The notes below the pieces were generated by a model, which was not told the origin of the DNA, did not search any database, and saw nothing but the letters and a program-made list of their open reading frames with translations. Below are positions 5,889-13,805 of a stretch of DNA of 28,937 nucleotides, piece by piece. Within the stretch, counting starts at the first letter, position 1, and each line of letters begins with the position of its first letter. Where the stretch lies: positions 1 through 28,937 of the IMG/VR virus record IMGVR_UViG_3300020185_000194; one strand, 5' to 3'. Origin of the DNA: a virus. A program made the position numbers and the translations under genes.

Positions 5889-5909
5889 GAGCAATGCCAT
5901 GTTGATTGG

Positions 5910-5941
5910 AGGGGGAGGATGTTAACCTCCCCCTACTTTTA
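5910..5941 (+). terminator. rho-independent terminator after the DUF932 gene
   Basis: AGGGGGAGG (5910-5918) and CCTCCCCCT (5926-5934) form a perfect 9-bp stem with a 7-base loop, followed by CTTTT and further T-rich sequence. This is the clearest terminator in the window. Confidence 0.85.
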
Positions 5942-5956
5942 ATTTAATTTTACTAA

Positions 5957-6145
5957 ATGCCTAAAAATACAAATCCATATACAATGAAAACAAAAGATGT
6001 AGTTCAAATGATTCTATCTAAAGCTGATGATTATGAGCTAAGAAATGAAGTAAGGGCTGAAGCAATAGCGATTTTAAAGGAGAATCCTAATATAGATACT
6101 GGGTCTGCTTATTTGATGGCTGCTATAGAATGGGATGTAGCATGA
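5957..6145 (+). CDS. hypothetical small protein (62 aa)
   Basis: This short, mostly helical protein has Lys/Asn/Thr-rich first residues and then charged helices. It has no signal peptide, membrane span or catalytic motif that I recognise. The ATG follows an AT-rich run after the terminator at 5910, with no Shine-Dalgarno sequence. Its stop overlaps the ATG of a 21-codon ORF in ATGA (6142-6145), typical of real coupled genes. Function unknown. Confidence 0.55.
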   Translation: MPKNTNPYTMKTKDVVQMILSKADDYELRNEVRAEAIAILKENPNIDTGSAYLMAAIEWDVA

Positions 6146-6207
6146 AAAATTATTGGACTTATAATACTACTATAGGAGATCTTGAGATCAACTATATTTA
6201 TAAATGA
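6142..6207 (+). CDS. 21-codon small ORF coupled by ATGA overlap
   Basis: The peptide starts MKNYWTYNTTIGDLEI and ends NYIYK; it is aromatic and strand-like, unlike its helical neighbours. The ATG overlaps the previous stop (ATGA) and its own stop lies one base before the ATG of the next gene at 6209, so it fills the gap completely. It may be a microprotein, a coupling peptide, or the N-terminal remnant of a larger beta-type phage protein. Length is too short for a family call. Confidence 0.35.
   Translation: MKNYWTYNTTIGDLEINYIYK
6194..6203 (+). promoter_or_regulatory. late-promoter-like ATATTTATAA
   Basis: An exact ATATTTATAA lies five bases before the ATG at 6209, inside the end of the 21-codon ORF. 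Transcription from it would give an almost leaderless mRNA. Promoter function is inferred from recurrence of the motif. Confidence 0.35.
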
Positions 6208-6208
6208 T

Positions 6209-6661
6209 ATGGACATTAACAAAATTTTTGGGGCATTTAATTCTGATAAAGAAGATGATGGGGTAGATATCCCAACTCCTGATTTTGTTAAAAAGATGTT
6301 AGATGAAAATCATCCTAGATATTTTATTGGGATGTTTTCTAAACTCATTAATAATAATCTTTCTTATCAAAAGGGTTTAGTTAAAATGTTTAAGGAAGCT
6401 GATCCTTCCTTTGATGTAGACGGTGTAGAAAAAGCAGGCCGTTACATGTTATTTAATAGAGCATGGGAATATGTTAATAAATTTGATCTTAATGACCCGT
6501 ATTCCCAACACATATTAGAAGATATTTCTAATAAAGAAGAATCATATAAAAATTTAAAGAAGGCATTGAACACATCAATGCAGTATTTTGAGGAGCAAGA
6601 AGAATATGAAAAGTGTGCTTTTCTTAAAAAACTACTTGATTCCCCAAATCTTAATTCGTAA
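6209..6661 (+). CDS. hypothetical protein with UVR-like C-terminal helix pair (150 aa)
   Basis: I do not recognise the full protein. Its last 30 residues (LNTSMQYFEEQEEYEKCAFLKKLL, residues 120-143, quoted in parts: LNTSMQYFEEQ and EEYEKCAFLKKLL) resemble a UVR motif, the helical hairpin used by UvrB, UvrC and ClpC-type proteins to bind partners. The first 110 residues are acidic and helical. I prefer the ATG at 6209 over a TTG at 6182 in the same frame, because 6182-6208 is covered by the coupled 21-codon ORF and the ATATTTATAA motif. A protein-binding adaptor role is inference only. Confidence 0.55.
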   Translation: MDINKIFGAFNSDKEDDGVDIPTPDFVKKMLDENHPRYFIGMFSKLINNNLSYQKGLVKMFKEADPSFDVDGVEKAGRYMLFNRAWEYVNKFDLNDPYSQHILEDISNKEESYKNLKKALNTSMQYFEEQEEYEKCAFLKKLLDSPNLNS

Positions 6662-6684
6662 CTTCAGTTTTAAACCACTTAAAA

Positions 6685-6879
6685 ATGTATTTTAGACAAC
6701 ACATCCAGAGAAAGCTCGAAAATCTCGAAGCTAAATTAAAGCATATTGAATTCCATAATGGAAGAGGAAATAGCCAAGAAATCAATAACGTAAAAGTAGA
6801 GTGTGAGGAATTAGTTGAGGAAATCAAGGCTACGGTAGACCGTGAACCTATGACCCCAAACGAACAAAACCGAGTATAA
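6685..6879 (+). CDS. hypothetical small coiled-coil protein (64 aa)
   Basis: This charged 64-residue protein is predicted by eye to be mostly one long helix with heptad-like spacing of Leu and Ile (RKLENLEAKLKHIEF, then ECEELVEEIK), ending in a flexible tail. Its stop overlaps the next ATG in TAATG, so it is coupled to the HD hydrolase gene and may be a partner of it. No family is recognised. Confidence 0.55.
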   Translation: MYFRQHIQRKLENLEAKLKHIEFHNGRGNSQEINNVKVECEELVEEIKATVDREPMTPNEQNRV

Positions 6880-7649
6880 TGCTTACAGCCGAACAAATCC
6901 AAGCTAATTGGGAAGAATTCTGCAAGAATATTACAGGTCACATTACAGGTGATAGAAAGAATAAACTTATTGAATTTTATAAAAAATATGAGGACCGCAT
7001 TATGATAATGCCAGCTGCTCATAAAAAAGAATATCATAATTCATTCCCAGGAGGATATGTTGAGCATGTTAATCGAGTAGTTCGATGTGCTCTTAAACAA
7101 TCCAAATTATGGGAAGAAGAAGGAGCAGATATGTCTACTTTTACTAATGAAGAACTTGTTTTTTCTGCTATTAACCATGATCTTGGTAAGATGGGGAATG
7201 AGGAACATGAATCTTATATCCCTCAAACTGATAAGTGGAGGAAAGACAAGTTAGGGGAGGATTACATGTTTAATAAACAAGTTCCATTTGCTTCAGTTCC
7301 CGATCGAGGTTTATTTATGCTTCAGTCACATGGTGTCTCGTATACTTTCAATGAGATGTTAGCAATCCAAACTCATGATGGGTTATATGATGAAGCTAAT
7401 AGTAAGTACCTTAAGGCATTTATGCCCGAACAAAAACCACGAACTTCTTTACCATTTATTTTACATCAGGCCGATTTAATGGCAGCTCGTATCGAATTTG
7501 AACGTGAGTGGTTACCTAAATTTAAAAATTCCGTGCCTACCCAGGCAGAAAATTTTACATTGACGAAAGAAGCTAGAAAGTCCACAAAAGATAAAGCACT
7601 TTCCCAACTTGAAAGTAAAGGTCTTAAAGATTTATTTGATAAGCTATGA
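6879..7649 (+). CDS. HD-domain metal-dependent phosphohydrolase
   Basis: The 256-residue protein shows an HD-superfamily metal site: His63 in GGYVEHV, the His100-Asp101 pair in INHDLGK, His151 (SHG), His166-Asp167 in QTHDG, and Asp199 in HQADLMAARIE. Members hydrolyse phosphate esters of nucleotides or nucleic acids; the FPGGYVEH context recalls the YhaM-type exoribonuclease HD domain, but the OB-fold half of YhaM is missing. A role in nucleotide turnover or RNA trimming during infection is reasonable; the substrate cannot be read from sequence. It overlaps the gene before (TAATG) and after (ATGA), so it sits in a coupled operon that ends with the late sigma factor. Confidence 0.75.
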   Translation: MLTAEQIQANWEEFCKNITGHITGDRKNKLIEFYKKYEDRIMIMPAAHKKEYHNSFPGGYVEHVNRVVRCALKQSKLWEEEGADMSTFTNEELVFSAINHDLGKMGNEEHESYIPQTDKWRKDKLGEDYMFNKQVPFASVPDRGLFMLQSHGVSYTFNEMLAIQTHDGLYDEANSKYLKAFMPEQKPRTSLPFILHQADLMAARIEFEREWLPKFKNSVPTQAENFTLTKEARKSTKDKALSQLESKGLKDLFDKL

Positions 7650-7927
7650 TAGAAACAGTAGTAATTAGTGTATTAAGTGTATTGGTTGTAGCCTTAGCGT
7701 TTACTACCATTAATCTTTTACGCAAAAACGAAAAGCAGGAAGACATATTGGCAGGATATATAACATATCTTGATCAATTCAGTAGAATAATAGAATTTTC
7801 GGATGAAAAGATGAAGAAAATTGATGAGAAAGGAATATTTAAAAGCGATGATGAAATCGGTTTTATGTATGAGCAAATTAAAGATCTCCAGAAAATTCTA
7901 TCTAACTTTAGGATAGACAAATTATGA
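7646..7927 (+). CDS. single-span membrane protein (93 aa)
   Basis: Residues 4-25 (VVISVLSVLVVALAFTT and following) form one N-terminal membrane helix, followed by basic LLRKNEK, which would place the remaining 65 residues in the cytoplasm. That tail is charged and helical, with DDEIGFMYEQIKDLQKIL near the end. There is no cleavage site for a signal peptidase. It overlaps the HD gene by ATGA and the sigma-factor gene by four bases. It does not look like a holin or spanin by length and topology alone. Function unknown. Confidence 0.65.
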   Translation: MIETVVISVLSVLVVALAFTTINLLRKNEKQEDILAGYITYLDQFSRIIEFSDEKMKKIDEKGIFKSDDEIGFMYEQIKDLQKILSNFRIDKL

Positions 7928-8661
7928 GCACATTACCCCCTAGAAAAAGGAAGAAGAAGACAAAAAACCAATATTTTACTCAAGAAACAGAAGACGCTAT
8001 TGTTAGATACAATGGCTCTTCTGATCCCGAAGAAAGGAGTGAAATTTATCGTACAGGTATCCATTATGGTTTTTTTAAACTTACCGAAAATATAATTCAT
8101 ACTTTTAAATTTTATTATACAGAAGTAAATGAAATTGAACATCTCCAACACGAGGTGATAACATTTTTATTGAGTAAAATCCATTTATTTGATCCTACAC
8201 GGGGGGCAAAAGCATTTTCATACTTTGGTACGATTGCTAAACGGTATTTGATTATACAAAATACTAAAAATTATAAGAAAAGGGTAGACAAAGCACCAGT
8301 TGAAGAATTATACCATAATTTAAATTATTCATATGATATGGATTATGATCCTATGGAAAAAGATAATGATTCACTTTTTATGGATGAATATGTTAGGTAT
8401 TGCCAAAATAATCTTTCCGAATTATTCCCAAAGCTTAGAGATGCTAAAATAGCGGATGCAATTTTATCTATATTTGAACAAAGAGATTCTTTAGATATTT
8501 TTAATAAAAAAGCACTTTATATCTACATAAGAGAAATGGTAGAGGTTAAAACACCTCAAATTACTAAAATAGCCGATAGATTAGGTAAAATTTATAAAGA
8601 ACATTACCTCTTCTACAAAAATAATGGTTATACTAATTTTAAAGAGGAACCATATTTATAA
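7924..8661 (+). CDS. gp55: gp55-like late transcription sigma factor
   Basis: The 245-residue protein begins with a strongly basic stretch (RKRKKKTK) and has a sigma region 2-like core at about 85-122: FDPTRGAKAFSYFGTIAKR followed by YLIIQNTKNYKKR. T4 gp55 and its cyanophage relatives have the matching AFAYFTQI segment. gp55 replaces the host sigma factor on RNA polymerase and recognises the late -10 element TATAAATA without a -35 box. An ATATTTATAAATA string occurs at 8652-8664, straddling the end of this gene. It should control the long tail and baseplate block that follows. The protein is longer than T4 gp55 (185 residues), mainly at the C terminus, which ends in a helical domain that could bind promoter DNA. 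Confidence 0.7.
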   Translation: MSTLPPRKRKKKTKNQYFTQETEDAIVRYNGSSDPEERSEIYRTGIHYGFFKLTENIIHTFKFYYTEVNEIEHLQHEVITFLLSKIHLFDPTRGAKAFSYFGTIAKRYLIIQNTKNYKKRVDKAPVEELYHNLNYSYDMDYDPMEKDNDSLFMDEYVRYCQNNLSELFPKLRDAKIADAILSIFEQRDSLDIFNKKALYIYIREMVEVKTPQITKIADRLGKIYKEHYLFYKNNGYTNFKEEPYL

Positions 8662-8664
8662 ATA
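8652..8664 (+). promoter_or_regulatory. late-promoter-like ATATTTATAAATA
   Basis: This site holds both the recurring ATATTTATAA and a perfect T4 late consensus TATAAATA (8657-8664) on the + strand, 10 bases before the ATG at 8675. It is the best candidate for a promoter of the tail and baseplate block. Confidence 0.5.
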
Positions 8665-8674
8665 AAGAATAAAT

Positions 8675-9016
8675 ATGGGACAGCTCGATAAAAAAATATT
8701 TGGTAAGAAAAAATTTTCCGACATATTGGAAGAAATTTACCTAAATCAAAAGAAAAAGGAAGAACAAATTTCTACCCTTATATCCGAGCTAAAACCTTTA
8801 ATCCAAGATATTGGGGATGCTACTCTAGTAGTTCCCTTACTTAAAGAATATCTTGAAATATCTGTTAAAAATGATGAACAACTCATCAAAATGGCTACTA
8901 TCATCCAACGTGCAGTAAATAATGAAGGAAATGATGATGGTAATTTTGGAATGACAGAAGATGAGAAATATCAGTTATTAGAAGAAGTAAAAAAATTCAA
9001 GGACGATAAAAAGTAA
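8675..9016 (+). CDS. conserved hypothetical helical protein before the spike gene (113 aa)
   Basis: The protein is charged and helical throughout, with a basic N terminus (MGQLDKKIFGKKKFSD), a central helical hairpin (IQDIGDATLVVPLLKEYLEI) and an acidic, Gly/Asn-rich linker before the last helix. It is not a membrane protein. TAATG overlap couples it to the spike/hub gene, so a tail or baseplate assembly role is plausible but inferred from position only. I do not recognise a characterised family. Confidence 0.55.
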   Translation: MGQLDKKIFGKKKFSDILEEIYLNQKKKEEQISTLISELKPLIQDIGDATLVVPLLKEYLEISVKNDEQLIKMATIIQRAVNNEGNDDGNFGMTEDEKYQLLEEVKKFKDDKK

Positions 9017-10200
9017 TGCCTAATTTTCAATATGGCATAGCGGGACTTTCTCAGGGAGTTTTGAGTGGGAATGATAAACCCACTAAATCTAAAGGAAATA
9101 AAAATATATTTTCTAGCAGAGTTAAGGATATTATTTTAAATGAATCTCACCCCGAATTTGAAAATTTCGGAGAATGGGCTTCCATTGGTGCAATTTTTAT
9201 TGAAGACGTACTCCAGCCTACAACTACAAATTCAATATCTATTGCTTATCCCTTATTTCCTAATATTAAGCAATATCCTTTATTAAATGAAGTTGTCGTT
9301 GTATTATCTTTACCTTCTACAGGATTAGAAAGCAATCCTACTTCTAATAGGTTATATTATTTACCCCCTATTAATGTTTGGGGAAGCCAACACCATAATG
9401 CAATACCAGGATTTTCAGAATTAGCCCCATCACAACAAAAAGATTATGTTCAAACTTCCGCAGGGAGTGTGAGGCAAGTTACAGATGGTGGAACTGAGAT
9501 TAATCTAGGAGAAGGATTTGTTGAACAATTAAACATAAACCCACTTCAACCTTACATTGGTGATTATATTATAGAAGGAAGATTTGGTAATTCAATAAGA
9601 CTTGCAGGATATGAAGGAAAGGATCCTATTACTAAAATTAGAAATGGGCAAGGGCCCCGAACGGATGAGGGGTGGACTACAGTAAATGAAGATGTGAATG
9701 AAGATAGTGGGTCTTTATATTTAACTTCAACACAACAAGTTAATTTAGAACCTAATATTTTTAATTACAATTCATACACTAGTTCATTAGCACCCGAATT
9801 AGTTCCCGAATATTCGTCTCCTCAAGTTTTAATCAATTCTGGTAGGTTAGTTTTAAATGCTAAAGAAGATAGTATATTACTAAGTTCAGCTAAATCTATA
9901 AATTTAAATTCTCAATATTCAGTTAATGTAGATAGTGAATATTCTTTTGTGGTAAATTCTCCTAATATATTGTTGGGTGATAAAGAAGCAACAGAACCCC
10001 TATTAAAAGGAGATATAACTATAGAACTTTTATCTGAGTTGGTTGGTGAATTGCAGAAATGGATGGGTCAATTTAATAAAAATCCATCTCCTTATTTAAC
10101 AACTATGGTAGCTTCTACTACTCCTTTAATTACTACATTAGTTAAAATCAAAGCTGACTTAGAAACTAAAACTAAATCTAAAGTAAGTAAAACTATCTAA
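9016..10200 (+). CDS. gp5: gp5-like baseplate central spike / hub protein
   Basis: The 394-residue protein resembles the gp5 group of T4-like cyanophages. A first domain (about 40-200) includes the segment FPNIKQYPLLNEVVVVLSLP and then QPYIGDYIIEGRFGNSIRL, as expected for the OB-fold hub domain. Residues 285-325 (SGRLVLNAKEDSILLSS, then short alternating strands) look like the beta-helical needle. I see no lysozyme domain between them, unlike T4 gp5. It would form the trimeric membrane-piercing tip of the tail. It lies in a coupled chain with the next gene (TAATG at 10198-10202). A VgrG-type spike is the same general call. Confidence 0.65.
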   Translation: MPNFQYGIAGLSQGVLSGNDKPTKSKGNKNIFSSRVKDIILNESHPEFENFGEWASIGAIFIEDVLQPTTTNSISIAYPLFPNIKQYPLLNEVVVVLSLPSTGLESNPTSNRLYYLPPINVWGSQHHNAIPGFSELAPSQQKDYVQTSAGSVRQVTDGGTEINLGEGFVEQLNINPLQPYIGDYIIEGRFGNSIRLAGYEGKDPITKIRNGQGPRTDEGWTTVNEDVNEDSGSLYLTSTQQVNLEPNIFNYNSYTSSLAPELVPEYSSPQVLINSGRLVLNAKEDSILLSSAKSINLNSQYSVNVDSEYSFVVNSPNILLGDKEATEPLLKGDITIELLSELVGELQKWMGQFNKNPSPYLTTMVASTTPLITTLVKIKADLETKTKSKVSKTI

Positions 10201-11054
10201 TGGCTAAGATTGAAGAAAATATTATTAATAACTCCACTGTTGGTGCGCTTAAACAAAGTGGGATATACTTGATTATAGGGTTAGTAACCAAACAAGCTAT
10301 GATATTCGCCGATCGAATTGTCCCTAGCTTAGAAAAGCAATTAGTAAAGTTTGATAAAGGATGTCCTACCCCTGAGGAAGTAGCTAATGTAATTTTTATT
10401 AGGAATAATGTGTTAGATCAAGCTAATACTATATCTAACATATTAAAGGGGTTTAAGATAACATTAGGTTTAGCTAAATTTGGAATTGATTCTTTAATAA
10501 AACTAATTATTGCATTAAAGATAGCCAAAACAGGTATTTCATTAGGCTCTAAATTTATTCCTGTTATACCTGGAGCTATAGTATCTGGGTTGAGTGATTT
10601 AGATGATTTAATTACTAATAAAACATTTGATAAATTTGGGAATTCTAAAATTGCTCCTACTAAGTTTGCTATTGACGGGTTTTCAGTCCCCGTAGCTTTA
10701 ATGTCATTCTATGTAAATGATTTTATTAAAAAATTAGAATCACTAGATGAAAAAATTCAAACTTGTAGCCCTCCTAATACTATAACTTTGCCTCCTCCTT
10801 CACCTGAGTTGGTTGAGATTGCTCAAGTTGAACAGCAAGCTGAGGAGTCACCTAATTTATCAACATATCAAGGGTTTATTTTAGAAATAGAAAAAGTTCC
10901 TTATTCACCTACTGTAAATAGGATAAGGGCACTTGGAAAAAACCAAGATGGAATAGTGTTAATTCAAACCGAACTTTCATTTACCCAAGTAGAACAAATA
11001 ATGATTAATGAATTAAAATTCGTTATTGACAGAGATAATTTAAAAGCTTATTAA
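10200..11054 (+). CDS. putative baseplate/tail-hub protein with hydrophobic core (284 aa)
   Basis: The N-terminal half has several hydrophobic stretches (IYLIIGLVTKQAMIF near 23-37, SLIKLIIALKIAKTGI near 97-112, FIPVIPGAIVSGL near 119-131), then a Pro-rich linker (ITLPPPSPELVEI) and a C-terminal globular domain that ends KFVIDRDNLKAY. It has no signal peptide. Its position between the spike and gp25, and coupling to the spike gene, suggest a hub or tape-measure-related part or a protein that contacts the membrane at DNA entry. I do not recognise a named family. Confidence 0.5.
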   Translation: MAKIEENIINNSTVGALKQSGIYLIIGLVTKQAMIFADRIVPSLEKQLVKFDKGCPTPEEVANVIFIRNNVLDQANTISNILKGFKITLGLAKFGIDSLIKLIIALKIAKTGISLGSKFIPVIPGAIVSGLSDLDDLITNKTFDKFGNSKIAPTKFAIDGFSVPVALMSFYVNDFIKKLESLDEKIQTCSPPNTITLPPPSPELVEIAQVEQQAEESPNLSTYQGFILEIEKVPYSPTVNRIRALGKNQDGIVLIQTELSFTQVEQIMINELKFVIDRDNLKAY

Positions 11055-11058
11055 GTAA

Positions 11059-11068
11059 ATATTTATAA
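11059..11068 (+). promoter_or_regulatory. late-promoter-like ATATTTATAA
   Basis: An exact ATATTTATAA ends three bases before the ATG at 11072, with AAC between. The same ATATTTATAAACAATG string occurs at 21443-21458. Use as a promoter would make the mRNA nearly leaderless. Confidence 0.4.
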
Positions 11069-11071
11069 ACA

Positions 11072-11392
11072 ATGAAATCGCAAGTATTAAAATCTTTAAT
11101 TAAAGAGGCCGTTAAAGAGGCCATACAAGAAGAATTAAGAGAAATTTTATTGGAAGCTGTAAAGGCTCCTAAACAAACAGTAATAGAATCTTCTCCTAAA
11201 GTTATTCAACCAACACCCGTAAATGAAGATAGAAGAGCCCAATATGCTAGTATCTTAGGCGAAACTGCAGCTTCATTTACTTCAGCAGACGTTAAACCTA
11301 GATTTAACCCCCAAGGCACAATGCCTGGTGGAGATTTACCTCCCGGAGAATTAGGAATGGACCAAATAATGGGATTAATAAGTAAAAAATAA
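11072..11392 (+). CDS. hypothetical virion-associated protein with N-terminal helix (106 aa)
   Basis: The first 31 residues form one amphipathic, charged helix (MKSQVLKSLIKEAVKEAIQE and following Glu/Leu-rich turns). The rest is Pro/Gly-rich and probably extended (GTMPGGDLPPGELGMDQIMG). Such a helix plus flexible tail suits a small connector or scaffold-type protein. TAATG overlap couples it to gp25. No family is recognised. Confidence 0.55.
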   Translation: MKSQVLKSLIKEAVKEAIQEELREILLEAVKAPKQTVIESSPKVIQPTPVNEDRRAQYASILGETAASFTSADVKPRFNPQGTMPGGDLPPGELGMDQIMGLISKK

Positions 11393-11880
11393 TGGCTATA
11401 AAAGTTGGAAATATACCGGCGTTTGATCAATACCCCACTGTGGGTATTGGGTTGTCTGTACCTTTCCAATCAACTCCATTAGACATTAATACCCCAGGAA
11501 GTTTATTACCCCCCACAGGTTCAGACGTAATTGCTAATGCTACTTCAGGTTCTGATTCCATTTTTAATATTAATTATACTACAGCCGAACAAGTAAAGTA
11601 TAATCTTATTAATTATTTTTTGACAAGTAAGGGAGAACGAGTTTTCAATCCTTCTTTTGGCAGTAATGTTCAAGCCTTCCTTTTTGAACAAAATGATCCT
11701 TCTTCACTTGAAATCCTTAAAAAAAGTATAGAAGAAGATATTAGTCTGGTGTTTTCTGTAATTGAATTAAAAGAGGTAAAAATTATAGCTGATGAAGATT
11801 ACTATTCAGTTACAATCCAAATATTTTACTCAGTTTTCTCTAGTTTAAATGAGTTTGTAGAATTTAATATGCCCCTATAA
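11392..11880 (+). CDS. gp25: gp25-like baseplate wedge protein
   Basis: The GPW/gp25 signature is clear at residues 62-100: YTTAEQVKYNLINYFLTSKG followed by ERVFNPSFGSNVQAFLFE. gp25 anchors the inner baseplate and starts the tail sheath; it is among the most conserved contractile-tail proteins. At 162 residues it is longer than T4 gp25 (132), partly because of an insertion near 33-57 that holds GSLLPPTGSDVI, a motif repeated almost exactly in the 1210-residue protein at 15287. TAATG overlaps join it to the gene before and to gp6 after, the usual wedge gene pair. Confidence 0.85.
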   Translation: MAIKVGNIPAFDQYPTVGIGLSVPFQSTPLDINTPGSLLPPTGSDVIANATSGSDSIFNINYTTAEQVKYNLINYFLTSKGERVFNPSFGSNVQAFLFEQNDPSSLEILKKSIEEDISLVFSVIELKEVKIIADEDYYSVTIQIFYSVFSSLNEFVEFNMPL

Positions 11881-13796
11881 TGTCCTTATCTTCAAATACA
11901 AGTAAAAAAGTTAATAGAAACGTTGAATATATCAACAGGAACTTCACTGAGATGAGGTCGAATCTTATTAATTTTTCAAAAACATATTTTCCTAATACTT
12001 TTACAGACTTTAGTGCTGCTACACCAGGAATGATGTTTATTGAAATGGCTTCTTATGTAGGGGATGTTATGGCTTTTTATACTGACAATCAGATTCAAGA
12101 AAATTTCATTCAATATGCTAAACAAAGCAACAATCTATATGATCTAGCTTACATGTTTGGTTATAAACCTTCTGTTTCATCAGCTGCTACTACTGAATTA
12201 GATGTTTTTCAAACTGTACCTGCAATTTTAGAGGGGGGAGAATATGTACCTGATTTTAATTATGCTTTAATAATTCAGGAAAATTCAACAGTTACGGGTA
12301 CGGCTAATGTATCTTTTTTAACCCAAAATAGAATTGATTTTAGCCAATCTAGCTCTTTAGATCCTACAACAGTAACTATATATGAGGTATCAGGGGGTAA
12401 CCCAACATCATTCCTTCTTAAAAAGAAAGTAGAGGCAGCTTCAGCTACTATCAATAGTACAACTATATCAGTTGGAGATCCTCAACAGTTTTTAACAACT
12501 AATATTGTAGCTAGTCAACCTTTAGGGATATTAGATATAATTGATAGTGATGGGAATGAATGGACTGAGGTAGATTACTTGGCTCAAGAAACAGTATTTG
12601 AAACTATACAAAATACAAATCCTTTTGGTCCTGATCCAAATACAACAGATGAATCTGGTGAGGTTCCTTCACTTTTAAGATTAAAAAAAGTTCCTAACAG
12701 GTTTGTTTCTAGATTTATAAGTAGTAACAATTTAAACAGTGGCTCTGCTACTCTACAATTACAGTTTGGTGCAGGTACTACTAACGACTTTAGTGAGGAG
12801 ATAGTACCCAACCCTAATAATGTAGGTATAGGTTTACCTTTTGGACAAAATAAGTTAACAACCGCTTATTCTCCTACTAATTTTATGTTTGATAAAACTT
12901 ATGGTGTTGCTCCTTCTAATACTACTTTAACTATAAGGTATCTAACTGGTGGTGGTGTTGGGGCAAATGTCCCTGCAAATTCATTGAGTTCTATAACTAA
13001 TACAGGTAATGTATTATTCAGTACTGATAATTTAAATGCTGCTTTAGCTCAAACTACTTTTAATTCTTTAGCTGTAGATAATCCTAATCCCGCTACTGGG
13101 GGAGGGGATGGTGATTCTCCACAAGATCTAAGACTTAATTCTTTATCAAGTTATGCATCTCAACTTAGAGCAGTTACTCAAGAAGATTATTTAGTAAGAT
13201 CTTATAGTTTACCTTCTCAATATGGTTCTATAGCAAAAGTGTATGCTGAGTCTCCTAAACTAGAAAACACTCTACCAGGGGAATCTAATTCAGTTTTAGA
13301 CTTATACATTTTAGCTTATAATGATACCAACCAATTTGTAAATGCTAGCAGTGCTTTAAAGCAAAATTTATCTACCTATCTATCTCAATATAGAATGATT
13401 AATGATTCTATTAAAATAAAAGATGCTTTTGTTATTAACATAGGTATTAACTTTGAAATAGTAGTATTACCTAATTATAATAGCAATGAAGTATTATCGG
13501 GTTGTATAAGAAGATTACAAGAATATTTTAATGTAGAGAATATGCAGATTAATAAGCCTATTCTTATAAATGAGTTATATACTATACTAAGTACTTGTGA
13601 TAGTGTTAAAGGAGTTCAAAATATTAAAAGTATTGAAATTGTAAATAAAGTTGGTGAAAGTTTAGGTTATTCTAAATATGCTTATGATGTAATAGGAGCT
13701 ACCCAAAGTGGAGTAGTTTACCCATCACAAGATCCTTCTATTTTTGAAGTTAAATTTCCTAATACCGATATTAAAGGTAGAGTAGTACCATTATAA
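11880..13796 (+). CDS. gp6: gp6-like baseplate wedge protein (baseplate J family)
   Basis: The N-terminal segment TPGMMFIEMASYVGDVMAFY, then TDNQIQENFIQYA (about 48-81), is characteristic of gp6/baseplate J proteins of T4-like phages. The 638-residue length is close to T4 gp6 (660). The C-terminal part (QLRAVTQEDYLVRSYSLPSQ, then YGSIAKVYA) is the other conserved region, where J proteins dimerise to build the iris around the hub. It follows gp25 with a TAATG overlap. The middle 200 residues, with Ser/Thr/Asn-rich strands, are the variable part. Confidence 0.85.
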   Translation: MSLSSNTSKKVNRNVEYINRNFTEMRSNLINFSKTYFPNTFTDFSAATPGMMFIEMASYVGDVMAFYTDNQIQENFIQYAKQSNNLYDLAYMFGYKPSVSSAATTELDVFQTVPAILEGGEYVPDFNYALIIQENSTVTGTANVSFLTQNRIDFSQSSSLDPTTVTIYEVSGGNPTSFLLKKKVEAASATINSTTISVGDPQQFLTTNIVASQPLGILDIIDSDGNEWTEVDYLAQETVFETIQNTNPFGPDPNTTDESGEVPSLLRLKKVPNRFVSRFISSNNLNSGSATLQLQFGAGTTNDFSEEIVPNPNNVGIGLPFGQNKLTTAYSPTNFMFDKTYGVAPSNTTLTIRYLTGGGVGANVPANSLSSITNTGNVLFSTDNLNAALAQTTFNSLAVDNPNPATGGGDGDSPQDLRLNSLSSYASQLRAVTQEDYLVRSYSLPSQYGSIAKVYAESPKLENTLPGESNSVLDLYILAYNDTNQFVNASSALKQNLSTYLSQYRMINDSIKIKDAFVINIGINFEIVVLPNYNSNEVLSGCIRRLQEYFNVENMQINKPILINELYTILSTCDSVKGVQNIKSIEIVNKVGESLGYSKYAYDVIGATQSGVVYPSQDPSIFEVKFPNTDIKGRVVPL

Positions 13797-13805
13797 AAAT
13801 AAATT

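Noticed and set aside
5463-5900. 145-codon frame on the minus strand
   Set aside because: It is antisense to the DUF932 gene and reads through its terminator side; composition is not protein-like.
6651-7037. 128-codon frame on the minus strand
   Set aside because: It overlaps two well-supported coupled + strand genes, including the start of the HD hydrolase.
11497-11532. LPPTG read as a sortase sorting signal
   Set aside because: It is internal, lacks the following hydrophobic span and basic tail, and lies in a cytoplasmically assembled baseplate protein.
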